Shown piece after piece: positions 19,543 to 27,646 of a stretch of 64,000 nt of DNA (positions are counted from its first letter, which is position 1; each line of letters opens with the position of its first letter). The DNA comes from Microbacteriaceae bacterium (GTDB lineage Bacteria > Actinomycetota > Actinomycetes > Actinomycetales > Microbacteriaceae). Below the pieces are notes generated by a model, which saw only the letters and a list, made by a program, of their open reading frames with translations, was not told where the DNA came from and ran no database searches. The position numbers and the translations under genes are program-made. The stretch lies in the NCBI GenBank assembly GCA_019639055.1, contig JAHBSP010000003.1:91719-155718 (forward strand). Direction: 5' to 3'.

Positions 19543-19965
19543 ATGAGTGAAGAAACCAACAAGCCATGGCGACTATCAGGGATGACCACACTGGTCATCC
19601 TGCTAGTCGGTTTTGCGCTGATGGCACTTGCTCCTGGTTTTAAAACCCTTGTCGAACAGCGTCAGCAGATTGCCGATCAGGAACGTCTCCTAGAGATACA
19701 AAAACAGGAACTCGAGAATTTGACTGCTGAGCTTGACCGCTGGCGCGACCCGGCATATATCCGCTCAGTGGCCAGGGAGAGACTCTTCTACGCGATGCCC
19801 GGTGAGGTGTCTTACTTGCTGATAGGTGGGGAAGAATTTGAGGCTGGTACAGGTGGAAACACTACGATTACAGACCAAATCACGGTCACTGAGTCGAACT
19901 GGGCTTCAACGCTTTTTCTAAGTTCGCTACTTGCAGGCGCCGGTGATTTTGAGGCTGGTGAATAG
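19543..19965 (+). CDS. FtsB/DivIC-family septum formation initiator
   Basis: Bitopic membrane protein of the divisome. The 140-residue protein has one transmembrane helix near residues 14-31 (TTLVILLVGFALMALAPG), a coiled coil near 33-65 (EQRQQIADQERLLEIQKQEL), then the family motif DPAYIRSVARERLFYAMPGE. It abuts the DUF501 gene with no gap. The eno-FtsB-DUF501 order supports the assignment. Confidence 0.88.
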   Translation: MSEETNKPWRLSGMTTLVILLVGFALMALAPGFKTLVEQRQQIADQERLLEIQKQELENLTAELDRWRDPAYIRSVARERLFYAMPGEVSYLLIGGEEFEAGTGGNTTITDQITVTESNWASTLFLSSLLAGAGDFEAGE

Positions 19966-20445
19966 ATGCTTGAGGAAGCTACCGAAGAAGATTTGATGAT
20001 GCTAAGGGAGCAGCTAGGTCGTCCCGTGCGTGGCCTTATTGGTATCGCTGCCCGAACATCCAGTGGTGAACCATTGGTGGTAGCTACCCGTCCGCGACTG
20101 GAGGACGGCACCCCTTTTCCAACTTTTTACTACCTCACCCATCCAGCGGCAACCGCGGTTTTTTCTCGCCTAGAAGCGGAAGGGAAAATGCGCGAATACG
20201 AGGCTCGTCTGAATGAGGATGCAGAGCTTGGTAAAATATATACTTCAGCTCATGAAGCTTATTTGAAGGACCGGTCGGAATATGGTTCTCCAGATGAGAT
20301 TGATGGGATAAGCGCCGGTGGCATGCCGACGCGAGTGAAGTGCCTACACGCTTTAGCGGCTCACGCTTTAGCTGTGGGTGAGGGAGTTAACCCGGTCGGC
20401 GATTTTGCGGTACGAGATGCGCTTGCTGTGGGTTGGCCCCGTTAA
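19966..20445 (+). CDS. DUF501 domain-containing protein
   Basis: Conserved actinobacterial protein of unknown function, 159 residues. Visible family features are LGRPVRGLIGIAARTSSGEPLVVATRPRL, PFPTFYYLTHPAA, and the C-terminal GGMPTRVKCLHALAAHALA with a conserved Cys-Leu-His. It starts immediately after the FtsB-like gene and is presumably co-translated with it. In other actinobacteria an exopolyphosphatase gene often follows; here ndh does. Confidence 0.85.
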   Translation: MLEEATEEDLMMLREQLGRPVRGLIGIAARTSSGEPLVVATRPRLEDGTPFPTFYYLTHPAATAVFSRLEAEGKMREYEARLNEDAELGKIYTSAHEAYLKDRSEYGSPDEIDGISAGGMPTRVKCLHALAAHALAVGEGVNPVGDFAVRDALAVGWPR

Positions 20446-20473
20446 AACGTAATAAAAAATTTAAGGGAGTGCA

Positions 20474-21805
20474 GTGACCAAGGTTCTAATAGTCGGTGGT
20501 GGCTATGCCGGATTGTATCTAGCAAGAAAACTAGAACGTAAATATTTAAAGAGGGGCGAAGCCCAGGTGACCCTGGTTGATCCAAACCCTTACATGACTT
20601 ACCAGCCACTGCTGCCGGAAGTTGCTGCAGGCAATGTAGAGCCACGACACACAGTGGTTTCCCAGCGCAAGCACCTGAAGCGTACCGAAGTAATTACTGC
20701 TCGAGTAACCGGTGTCGATCACGCTGCGAAGAAGGCGACAATTACTCCTAAGGTTGGCGAAGCATACGAAATTGAGTATGACATTATCGCTGTTACTGCA
20801 GGTGCGGTTTCTCGCACATTCCCTATCCCTGGTATTGCAGATAATGCAATCGGTCTCAAGAATGTTGAAGAAGCAGTTGCTATTAGGGATACCCTAATCA
20901 ACAATTTCGGTAAGGCTGCAGCTATCCCTGCAGGCCCTGCTCGTGATCGCCTACTAACCACGGTTGTTGTTGGTGGTGGTTTCGCTGGTATCGAAGTTTT
21001 TGCTGAACTGCGCTCACTCGCATCCAGCCTTCTAAAGTATTATCCCCAGATTGCAGCAAGCGAAGTGCAGTTCCACCTCATTGAGGCGATGGACCGGATT
21101 ATGCCTGAGGTATCCCACAAGACCAGTCTCTGGGTTTTGAAGGACCTCGCTTCACGTGACGCTCACGTTCACCTAAACACCCAGGTAGTAAATGCTGTGG
21201 ATGGTGTGGTCGAGACCAACACTGGTGAGAAGTACCCAACAGATCTGATTATTTGGACTGCTGGTGTTATGGCCAACCCAATGGTTCGCACCACCGGATT
21301 ACCCGTTGAAGAGCGTGGCCGCATAAACGTTGGTGCTGACCTGCGTGTGCGCACCCTTGAAGGTGAAGTTGTTGCTGATGCATTCGCAGCTGGTGACTGC
21401 GCCGCAGTGCCAGACCTTACCGGTAACGGTGTTGGTGGGTTCTGTGTGCCAAACGCTCAGCACGCTGTCCGTCAAGGAAAGCTTTTGGCTAAGAACGTGG
21501 CTGCAAGCATTCGCGGTGAAGCAGTGCGCGAATACCGCCACGACAGCATCGGTGCGGTTGCCGGTCTCGGTATTGGTCGCGGTGTTTACACCGGAGGCAA
21601 GAAGAAGTTTGCCCTCAAGGGCTGGATTGGTTGGGTTATGCACCGTGGCTACCACGGCCTAGCAATCCCTTTCTGGGAGCGTAAGACTCTGCTATTTAGT
21701 AACTGGTTCTGGCACTTCTTCCAGAAGCGCGACATTGTGGCTCTAAACGGTCTCGAAACACCTCGCGCAGCTTTCGAAGAATTCGCTTCTCGGCCAAAAG
21801 CTTAG
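20474..21805 (+). CDS. ndh: Type II NADH dehydrogenase (NAD(P)/FAD-dependent oxidoreductase)
   Basis: Single-subunit, non-proton-pumping NADH:quinone oxidoreductase. The 443-residue protein has an N-terminal FAD-binding GGGYAGLYLA, a second nucleotide fold VVVGGGFAGIEVFAEL near residue 160, and AAGDCAAVPD. The C-terminal segment SNWFWHFFQKRDIVAL is amphipathic, as expected for membrane attachment. The start is GTG with AAGGGAG upstream. A long hairpin follows the stop codon. Confidence 0.88.
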   Translation: MTKVLIVGGGYAGLYLARKLERKYLKRGEAQVTLVDPNPYMTYQPLLPEVAAGNVEPRHTVVSQRKHLKRTEVITARVTGVDHAAKKATITPKVGEAYEIEYDIIAVTAGAVSRTFPIPGIADNAIGLKNVEEAVAIRDTLINNFGKAAAIPAGPARDRLLTTVVVGGGFAGIEVFAELRSLASSLLKYYPQIAASEVQFHLIEAMDRIMPEVSHKTSLWVLKDLASRDAHVHLNTQVVNAVDGVVETNTGEKYPTDLIIWTAGVMANPMVRTTGLPVEERGRINVGADLRVRTLEGEVVADAFAAGDCAAVPDLTGNGVGGFCVPNAQHAVRQGKLLAKNVAASIRGEAVREYRHDSIGAVAGLGIGRGVYTGGKKKFALKGWIGWVMHRGYHGLAIPFWERKTLLFSNWFWHFFQKRDIVALNGLETPRAAFEEFASRPKA

Positions 21806-21816
21806 TTGCGTGAATG

Positions 21817-21854
21817 GTTTGTAGCGCTTTTCGTAAAAGATTGGCGCTACAAAC
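21817..21854 (+). terminator. Hairpin after ndh
   Basis: Perfect 11-base inverted repeat: GTTTGTAGCGC at 21817-21827 and GCGCTACAAAC at 21844-21854. The loop itself contains CTTTT-CGT-AAAAG. There is no T-run behind it, so it is either a U-less terminator or an RNA-processing site between ndh and tRNA-Leu. Confidence 0.6.
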
Positions 21855-21865
21855 TTATAGACTCT

Positions 21866-21871
21866 TATAGT
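21866..21871 (+). promoter_or_regulatory. -10 hexamer for the tRNA gene
   Basis: TATAGT ends 9 bases before the tRNA 5' end, a plausible -10 element for the tRNA transcript. Confidence 0.35.
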
Positions 21872-21880
21872 TGGCTAATT

Positions 21881-21953
21881 GCCCCCGTAGCCCAATGGCA
21901 GAGGCAGAAGACTTAAAATCTTTCCAGTGTGGGTTCGAGTCCCACCGGGGGTA
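21881..21953 (+). tRNA. tRNA with UAA anticodon (nominally Leu), type-I structure without long variable arm
   Basis: Acceptor GCCCCCG at 21881-21887 pairs with CGGGGGT at 21946-21952 (first pair G-T). The anticodon stem is GAAGA/TCTTT with loop CTTAAAA, so the anticodon is TAA. The T arm is GTGGG-TTCGAGT-CCCAC. The gene is only 73 bases long and has an ordinary short variable loop, whereas bacterial tRNA-Leu normally has a long variable arm. Similar short genes are annotated as tRNA-Leu in other actinobacteria. Confidence 0.85.
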
Positions 21954-22117
21954 CCGCGAGGCCTTTATTTTTAAGGGTAGACGGTTTTCGGTACTAGTAA
22001 AAAATCGGGTTTGTGCCCTTTATGAAATCAATTCTGAAGGAACTTATCCAAGATATGGGTCGAATTAGGGGTTGTATTTCGCTTCGCTGCTTAGTGTTTT
22101 CTAGTCATTACGTCGCT

Positions 22118-22327
22118 CTAAAGGTTAGCTTCCTCTATCTGATTCAGCTTTTCTGCTTTGGCTTTTAAGTCAGCGTAGTCGCTGTACTTAGATTGCTCCC
22201 TAGCGATACGGGCCTGAATTGCTTTATCGAAATCTTCTTGAGAAGTAATCGGAGTAAAAGCAACCAGTGTCTTATCGTTAGTGTTATCGGCCTGCCCAGC
22301 ATCTGTGGCAGTGGTGTTTTCAGACAT
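22118..22327 (-). pseudogene. Truncated phage scaffold-like protein (prophage remnant)
   Basis: A 69-residue frame starting ATG at 22327 behind AAAGGAA. FTPITSQEDFDKAIQARIA and YSDYADLKAKAEKLNQIEEAN strongly resemble the N-terminal part of scaffolding proteins from actinobacteriophages. Those proteins continue well beyond this point, but here a stop comes right after EEANL. No other capsid genes are nearby. Its position next to a tRNA fits a decayed prophage. The family call is from memory of the motif and needs a profile search. Confidence 0.55.
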
Positions 22328-22345
22328 GAGTCTGTTCCTTTCCAT

Positions 22346-22535
22346 TTAGAGCCTGTCGGCTTTAGATTCCGCAGAAACAGTCTGCGTAACTGCCACAGAA
22401 AAACACTGTGGAAACCATTGAGGGGTGCTTTTCTTCACCGGCGCACCCCAAATCGGTGATGAAGGTGCAAGCGAGAACACACTTGCTCATGCGGGGCTAA
22501 CCGCAGTGGCTAGCCGCGTCCACTAAACGCGCTTA
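22346..22535. other. Structured intergenic segment with five short inverted repeats
   Basis: No gene is seen here. Inverted repeats occur at CGCAGA/TCTGCG (22370-22386), CCACAG/CTGTGG (22393-22411), TCACCG/CGGTGA (22435-22459), GCAAG/CTTGC (about 22467-22486) and GGCTA/TAGCC (22495-22515). On the minus strand this would be the leader of the scaffold remnant. It may be leftover phage regulatory DNA or a structured RNA. Confidence 0.35.
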
Positions 22536-23147
22536 CTAAGCTGCAGCTGCCTCGGGGTCATTAGATCTTGGGGCAGTTCCCTTTTTAAACAGGAAGTGGA
22601 TCCCAAAACCAACAACCGCCACGACAGAAGAACCTATCAAAATTGGCAAGCTGTGTTGCTGTATTTGCTCATTAGCAGCTATCAACAGTGGGCCAACATC
22701 GGCTGTGAGTTCTGGAGCAATGCCACTTGTAGTCATCCAGTTCAAAAGGGCAGTAATCAAGAAGGGAAGTGCCAGCACGAGCACAAAAGCAATCACGCCC
22801 AACTGCCCGACAAGCTTGAATGGCGAGTTGCTGAGTAAAACACCGAGGACCAATCCTGCAAGCGAAATAATCAGCCCCCACTCGCTCCAAAAAGCTGCAA
22901 ACCCGGACACATTCTGGCTGGCATCCCCAATGACGTTAAACCAAGAAGTATCTATGCTGTCCCCAAAAAACGAAATCCAAGAACTGTCGCCAATAGCCCC
23001 AGCGCCTTCAATAGCATTTTGAACGATGCCCAAGACCGCATTGAATGCAGAAAGCTGTAACCAAAGAAACAGCCCAGTGATTGAAAGTGTGAGGATGATT
23101 CGGCGCAGGCCCTGACGTCCACTGAATAAACCGGTGATTAAGTTCAT
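22536..23147 (-). CDS. Multi-pass membrane protein of unknown function
   Basis: 203 residues with about four hydrophobic segments: IILTLSITGLFLWLQLSAF near residue 17, LIISLAGLVLGVLL near 93, LGVIAFVLVLALPFLITALL near 116, and ILIGSSVVAVVGFGIHFLF near 170. The tail FKKGTAPRSNDPEAAAA is hydrophilic and presumably cytoplasmic. No family is recognised. It is divergent from the TetR gene with 57 bases between the starts, which makes it a possible TetR target. Confidence 0.6.
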   Translation of the reverse strand: MNLITGLFSGRQGLRRIILTLSITGLFLWLQLSAFNAVLGIVQNAIEGAGAIGDSSWISFFGDSIDTSWFNVIGDASQNVSGFAAFWSEWGLIISLAGLVLGVLLSNSPFKLVGQLGVIAFVLVLALPFLITALLNWMTTSGIAPELTADVGPLLIAANEQIQQHSLPILIGSSVVAVVGFGIHFLFKKGTAPRSNDPEAAAA

Positions 23148-23191
23148 ATAGTCAGGTTAGCAATGCCTCAGCTTAAATAACCTATGCTTTG

Positions 23192-23197
23192 TATACT
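23192..23197 (+). promoter_or_regulatory. -10 hexamer of the TetR/VIT operon, leaderless
   Basis: TATACT ends 7 bases before the TetR ATG, which predicts a transcript beginning at or next to the start codon. Confidence 0.45.
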
Positions 23198-23204
23198 TTA
23201 AAGA

Positions 23205-23801
23205 ATGAATGCGGTTAAGCGTGTGCGTTCGTTGAGGTCGGACTATTCGCGTAATCACCAAACAATCCTCGAAATTGCTAGGGAACTATACCAACGTGAT
23301 GGTGCAGGCATGGTCTGGTCTGATTTGGCTAAAGAAACAGGTTTTACATTGCCTACCCTTTACACCCATTTCCCGACCCGTGAAAACCTAATCGACGAAC
23401 TATTTGAGCAAATGGTTGAAGCGATGACTCACGAAGTAGAGAGGATTGCCAGGGATGCGAAAAACGACCCTTTCGAAAAGCTAGACAAAATATTCGTCCA
23501 TCTCTCAAAACAAATGTTGAGTAATCTTTCTTTCCCAATAATTCTGCAGGAGTACTTGAGAATCAACCCGCAGGGTAAAGTGTTTACTTCTGATTCAGAA
23601 GTGGTGGGAAGACTGTTCAACGAACTATCCAGCACTGGCAAGCTTCTTGATGAGTTTACGCAAAAAGATCTTGCAAAGATTATGTCCCTTCCGCTCAGGT
23701 TATCTAGTAACAGGAATGCTGACTACGAAGCTACGTCGAGACTAGTGGGCTATATCATTCGTGGGATTAGAAAATGTGATTCAGGAACAGCAGAAAAATA
23801 A
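23205..23801 (+). CDS. TetR-family transcriptional regulator
   Basis: 198 residues. The N-terminal helix-turn-helix includes ILEIARELYQRDGAG, WSDLAKETGFTLPTLYTHFPTRENLIDELF, the standard TetR DNA-binding core. The C-terminal half is a helical ligand/dimer domain with no recognised ligand signature. The next gene, an iron/manganese exporter, starts 8 bases after its stop, so autoregulation of a metal-export operon is a reasonable inference. It is divergent from the 203-residue membrane protein. Confidence 0.85.
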   Translation: MNAVKRVRSLRSDYSRNHQTILEIARELYQRDGAGMVWSDLAKETGFTLPTLYTHFPTRENLIDELFEQMVEAMTHEVERIARDAKNDPFEKLDKIFVHLSKQMLSNLSFPIILQEYLRINPQGKVFTSDSEVVGRLFNELSSTGKLLDEFTQKDLAKIMSLPLRLSSNRNADYEATSRLVGYIIRGIRKCDSGTAEK

Positions 23802-23809
23802 ACTAACGA

Positions 23810-24865
23810 ATGCCCGATAAAGCTCAAATTAGGCGTTGGCGCCGGTATTTAGCCGATGAAATTGCTGAAGAAAAGCTTTATCGCACCCTAGCTGAAAGGG
23901 CTGATGGCACTTACCACGATATTTTCTGTGGACTAGCTGAGGCTGAATCAAGACATCAAGCGCACTGGGTGGAGCTGCTTGGTGATAAAGCTCAACCACT
24001 ACCAGAACCCAGTCTTGGGTCCAGAGTGCTTTCCTGGCTTGCAAAACATTTCGGAATGCTATTTGTGCTGATGCTCGCTCAACGCGCCGAAAAGCGTAGT
24101 CCCTACGATGGCGACGTTGACGCATCCCGCACTATGGCAGCCGATGAGGAAGTGCATGCAGAAGTAATCAGCGAGCTTGCGCAGTCGGGTCGAGAGCAAT
24201 TAGCTGGAAACTTCCGTGCCGCTGTTTTTGGGGCAAACGATGGGATAGTGAGCAATACTGCTCTAATTATGGGTTTTGCGGGAACCGGAGTTGCCGCGGC
24301 GACAGTGACATGGTCGGGAGTGGCCGGGCTAATCGCCGGTGCGGTTTCAATGGCAGCAGGGGAGTATGTGTCCGTAAAAAGCCAAAACGAGCTACTCTCA
24401 TCAAGCAAAGATTCAACAACTAGGGAACATGCAATCAGGAGTCTCAATGTTGATGCAAATGAACTAGCGCTCATCTACCGAGCCCGCGGGTTTGACGAGC
24501 ATGATGCCATGGATGCTGCAAACAAGGCCCTAAAAGATAGCACTCTCCACCTACCCAGCTATGCGGAAGCGGACTACACCGAGATCGGCAAACCACTTGG
24601 GGCGGCATCGTCAAGTTTCGCTTTCTTTGCTATCGGAGCAATCCTGCCGATTATTCCGTTCCTTTTTGGGGCATCTGGTATTGCTGCAATAATTTGGGCT
24701 TTAGTGATTTCAGGTGTCGCACTTATGCTTACTGGATCAATAGTGGCGCTACTTTCAGGGAAGCCAATTATTCCACGAGCGCTCAGGCAATTGGCAATTG
24801 GATGGGGTGCTGCCGGGGTCGCCTATGTGATTGGCGCATCCCTCGGTGGGGTATTCCTCAGTTAG
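23810..24865 (+). CDS. VIT1/CCC1-family metal transporter with N-terminal ferritin-like domain
   Basis: 351 residues. Residues 1-140 form a rubrerythrin/ferritin-like helical domain with E and H ligands in DEIAEEKLYRTLAER, GLAEAESRHQAHW and AADEEVHAEVI. A VIT1 domain follows, with FGANDGIVSNTALIMGF, AAGEYVSVKSQNEL and five hydrophobic segments. The fusion matches membrane-bound ferritin (MbfA/Mbf-type) proteins, which export iron or manganese. It is in an operon with the TetR gene. Confidence 0.87.
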   Translation: MPDKAQIRRWRRYLADEIAEEKLYRTLAERADGTYHDIFCGLAEAESRHQAHWVELLGDKAQPLPEPSLGSRVLSWLAKHFGMLFVLMLAQRAEKRSPYDGDVDASRTMAADEEVHAEVISELAQSGREQLAGNFRAAVFGANDGIVSNTALIMGFAGTGVAAATVTWSGVAGLIAGAVSMAAGEYVSVKSQNELLSSSKDSTTREHAIRSLNVDANELALIYRARGFDEHDAMDAANKALKDSTLHLPSYAEADYTEIGKPLGAASSSFAFFAIGAILPIIPFLFGASGIAAIIWALVISGVALMLTGSIVALLSGKPIIPRALRQLAIGWGAAGVAYVIGASLGGVFLS

Positions 24866-24895
24866 CTCTAAGTATCTATACAGGGTATAAAGCTT

Positions 24896-24901
24896 TATAG
24901 T
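24896..24901 (+). promoter_or_regulatory. -10 hexamer of a probable leaderless promoter for lemA
   Basis: TATAGT ends 6 bases before the LemA ATG at 24908. Confidence 0.45.
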
Positions 24902-24907
24902 TTAAAT

Positions 24908-25471
24908 ATGGAATTCTTACCTCTATACATAATTCTTGGACTTGTAGCCATAATCGTTATCTGGCTATGGTCTACATACAACCAGTTGACAACTCTCAAC
25001 ATTCGTGTTGATGAGGCATGGAGCGACATCACTGTTCAGCTCAAGCGTCGTGCAGACCTAATCCCTAACCTTGTTTCAACCGTGCAGGGTTATGCAGCGC
25101 ATGAAAAAGAAGTTTTTGCTGCTGTTACAAAAGCAAGGGCAGAGACGCTCTCGGCACAGGGGCCAGCAGAAGCTGCTGTTGCTGAAAACCATATGCAAGC
25201 AGCCCTTAAGAGTATTTTCGCAGTTGCTGAAGCATACCCACAGCTACAGGCAAGCCAAAACTTCCTGCAGCTACAGGCAGAGCTTGTTGACACTGAAGAC
25301 AAGATTCAAGCATCACGTCGCTTCTACAACGGTGGTGTGCGCGAACTCAACACCAAGATCAAGGTATTCCCAAACAACCTAATTGCTGGCATGTTTGGAT
25401 TCCACGCGCGCGAATTCTTCGAGGTTGCAGATCCTGGTGCTATCGCTGAAGCGCCTCGCGTCCAGTTCTAA
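24908..25471 (+). CDS. lemA: LemA family protein
   Basis: 187 residues with one N-terminal membrane helix (LYIILGLVAIIVIWLW, about 5-20), then the LemA signature YNQLTTLNIRVDEAWSDITVQLKRRADLIPNLVSTVQGYAAHEKEVF and the C-terminal FNTKIKVFPNNLIAGMFGF-like segment. The function is unsettled; it is often paired with a peptidase of the HtpX type, as here, in membrane quality control. It is followed by htpX after 37 bases. Confidence 0.92.
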   Translation: MEFLPLYIILGLVAIIVIWLWSTYNQLTTLNIRVDEAWSDITVQLKRRADLIPNLVSTVQGYAAHEKEVFAAVTKARAETLSAQGPAEAAVAENHMQAALKSIFAVAEAYPQLQASQNFLQLQAELVDTEDKIQASRRFYNGGVRELNTKIKVFPNNLIAGMFGFHAREFFEVADPGAIAEAPRVQF

Positions 25472-25508
25472 TCACCACATAAGTTCCTAGCAAGGAGTTT
25501 AACCACTC

Positions 25509-26399
25509 GTGTATAGCGCGATACGGAAGAACAAGGTCAATACCGTAATAATAATGGCCGGCTTCCTGATGATTATTGGTCTGCTCGCCTTTATCGCAAG
25601 TTATATCTTCGGTAACGGCGAGTGGTCAATAACCATAACCACCTTAGTGATTGCTGCCGCTTACGCACTGTTCCAGTATTTCGCTGCCAGTTCGCAAGCA
25701 CTGTCGATGTCCGGTGCACAGGAAATCGATAAGAGCACGAACCCGAGACTGTATCGCATTGTGGAGAATCTAGCTATAACTACCGGAACTCCGATGCCGA
25801 AGGTTTACATAATCAATGACCCATCGCCTAATGCTTTTGCTACCGGAAGAAACCCAGAAAATGCTTCTGTTGCCGCAACCACGGGCATCCTTGAATTGCT
25901 CGACGATGCTGAGTTGCAGGGTGTTATGGCTCATGAACTAGGACACGTGCGCAACTACGATATTCGAGTATCCACAATAGTTTTTGGACTCGTAGTCGCA
26001 ATAGGTCTGCTCGCAGATATTCTCTCTCGCATGGCTTTCTGGGGTGCGGGTAGTCGCAACAATAACAACAATGCCAATCCGGTTGTGATGATTATTGGGC
26101 TGGTGGCAATTATGGTTGCCCCTATTGTTGCGGCCGTGGTGCAGGCGGCGATTTCTAGGCAGCGTGAATATTTGGCCGATGCTACCGGTGCAATGACCAC
26201 CAGGCATCCTGAAGCTCTCGCCAGTGCCTTAGCGAAAATTGGTGGAGTAGCGATGCCTATGAAGCGTCAAAACTCCTCAATGGCTCATTTATGGATCTCA
26301 GACCCGATGAAACCTGGTTTGATGGACCGGATGTTCTCCACCCACCCACCAACACAGGATCGCATCAACCGACTACTTACCATGGGCGGTAAGTTCTAG
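25509..26399 (+). CDS. htpX: M48-family zinc metalloprotease, HtpX-like
   Basis: Membrane-embedded metalloprotease acting on damaged membrane proteins. The 296-residue protein has two N-terminal hydrophobic segments (VIIMAGFLMIIGLLAFIAS and TITTLVIAAAYALFQYF), the zinc motif MAHELGHVRNYD (HExxH), another pair of membrane segments, and SRQREYLADATGA with the third zinc ligand Glu. The start is GTG with AAGGAG 11 bases upstream. It is the likely functional partner of LemA. Confidence 0.9.
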   Translation: MYSAIRKNKVNTVIIMAGFLMIIGLLAFIASYIFGNGEWSITITTLVIAAAYALFQYFAASSQALSMSGAQEIDKSTNPRLYRIVENLAITTGTPMPKVYIINDPSPNAFATGRNPENASVAATTGILELLDDAELQGVMAHELGHVRNYDIRVSTIVFGLVVAIGLLADILSRMAFWGAGSRNNNNNANPVVMIIGLVAIMVAPIVAAVVQAAISRQREYLADATGAMTTRHPEALASALAKIGGVAMPMKRQNSSMAHLWISDPMKPGLMDRMFSTHPPTQDRINRLLTMGGKF

Positions 26400-26416
26400 G
26401 CGAATGCCGCAAGAAG

Positions 26417-27601
26417 CTACTTCAAAGCTTTTTTGAGGGATGCAGCCGCATTGCCTTTGCTTTCGACTGAAATTTTCTCTGCTCCCACCCATTCGGCAGC
26501 ATCACGGAGTAGAACAGCAATTGGTCCAATCTGGTACTTATGTTCAGGATTCTCCTGCCAAACACTCTTAACAAGGAGCGTGCCCTCTTTGCGTTCGTGT
26601 TTTAGATCAACACGACCTACAAGCTCGTTTTCGAGCATTATTGGTAGCGAGTAGTATCCGTAGATACGCTTTGGCTCAGGCACATAGATTTCAATCTTGT
26701 AATCAAAATCGTAAAGCCATTTTGCGCGCTCTCTGTGCCAAACAACCTGGTCAAAAGGTGTAAGTATCGCATTCACGCTAAATGGGGCAGGCTCGGTCGT
26801 GCCCGGGATAATATAAACCGGCTTTGGCTGGTTTTCGACCGACACCTGGATGATTTTTCCGGCATCCTGAAGCCTGCGAATATTGTCGCGAATTTCGGTG
26901 GGGTAGAAGCGGTAAAAGTCTGCGATTTGATCGACAGTTGCTAGACCTAGGTGCCTTAGTGACTTCAAGACCAGTTCGTCTTGGGCATCTTCATCGCTCA
27001 GGCGTGACTGCAGGTGTTCTACTGGGACAACCTGCTCTGCGAGAGCATACCTGCGCTGAAAATTATGACGGCCGGCAGAAGTGAGCGTTCCCATGAAAAA
27101 CAGTCGCTCAGCGGCAACCTTCAAATCCGACCAACCCCACCAACTGGTGGATTTGCGCTTATTCAAGTCGTGCTCAAACTCATTGATGCGCATTGGTCCG
27201 TTAGCCTCTAGCTCTTTCACAATCCAGTCCATTAGTTGCTGGATAGGTTTTCGCTCAGCTGCAGGTTTCTTGTGAAAACGATCCCGATACCATGTCATTC
27301 GCGGATGAAACAGGTGGCGATCTTCCAGTGGAATGAAAGATGCCTGATGTGCCCAGTATTCAATAAATTTCGGCTGGGTGGCGAGGGTTAGCGCATCCAA
27401 ATCGCTTTGGCTGTATTTACCGACCCGAGAATAAACCGGCATATAGTGGCTGCGTTGAAAAACATTCACCGAATCGATTTGGAGTAATCCTATTTTTCGA
27501 ATTAGTGCATCCATTCCAGATTGGTCCGCAGTGAATCCGTGACCAAAGCCTGCTGCATGCAGGGTAATTTGGCGGGCTTGTTTAATGCTTATTTCATCCA
27601 T
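26417..27601 (-). CDS. Winged-helix DNA glycosylase of the YcaQ/AlkZ-like (HTH_42) family
   Basis: 394 residues. The N-terminus ISIKQARQITLHAAGF and LIRKIGLLQIDSVNVFQRSHYMPVYSRVG matches the family that unhooks interstrand crosslinks. The LLQIDSV segment supplies a Q-x-D catalytic motif as in YcaQ, rather than the Q-x-Q of AlkZ. Later family motifs are EYWAHQASFIP, VWHRERAKWLYDFDYKIEIYVP and YGYYSLPIMLENELVGRVDLKHERK. The substrate is inferred from family. Confidence 0.85.
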   Translation of the reverse strand: MDEISIKQARQITLHAAGFGHGFTADQSGMDALIRKIGLLQIDSVNVFQRSHYMPVYSRVGKYSQSDLDALTLATQPKFIEYWAHQASFIPLEDRHLFHPRMTWYRDRFHKKPAAERKPIQQLMDWIVKELEANGPMRINEFEHDLNKRKSTSWWGWSDLKVAAERLFFMGTLTSAGRHNFQRRYALAEQVVPVEHLQSRLSDEDAQDELVLKSLRHLGLATVDQIADFYRFYPTEIRDNIRRLQDAGKIIQVSVENQPKPVYIIPGTTEPAPFSVNAILTPFDQVVWHRERAKWLYDFDYKIEIYVPEPKRIYGYYSLPIMLENELVGRVDLKHERKEGTLLVKSVWQENPEHKYQIGPIAVLLRDAAEWVGAEKISVESKGNAAASLKKALK

Positions 27602-27634
27602 AAATATCTAGCGATAAGTGTAACGGTAAGGAAC

Positions 27635-27640
27635 TAAACT
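27635..27640 (+). promoter_or_regulatory. -10 hexamer of a probable leaderless promoter for ilvA
   Basis: TAAACT ends 6 bases before the GTG start at 27647. Confidence 0.4.
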
Positions 27641-27646
27641 TGAAAT

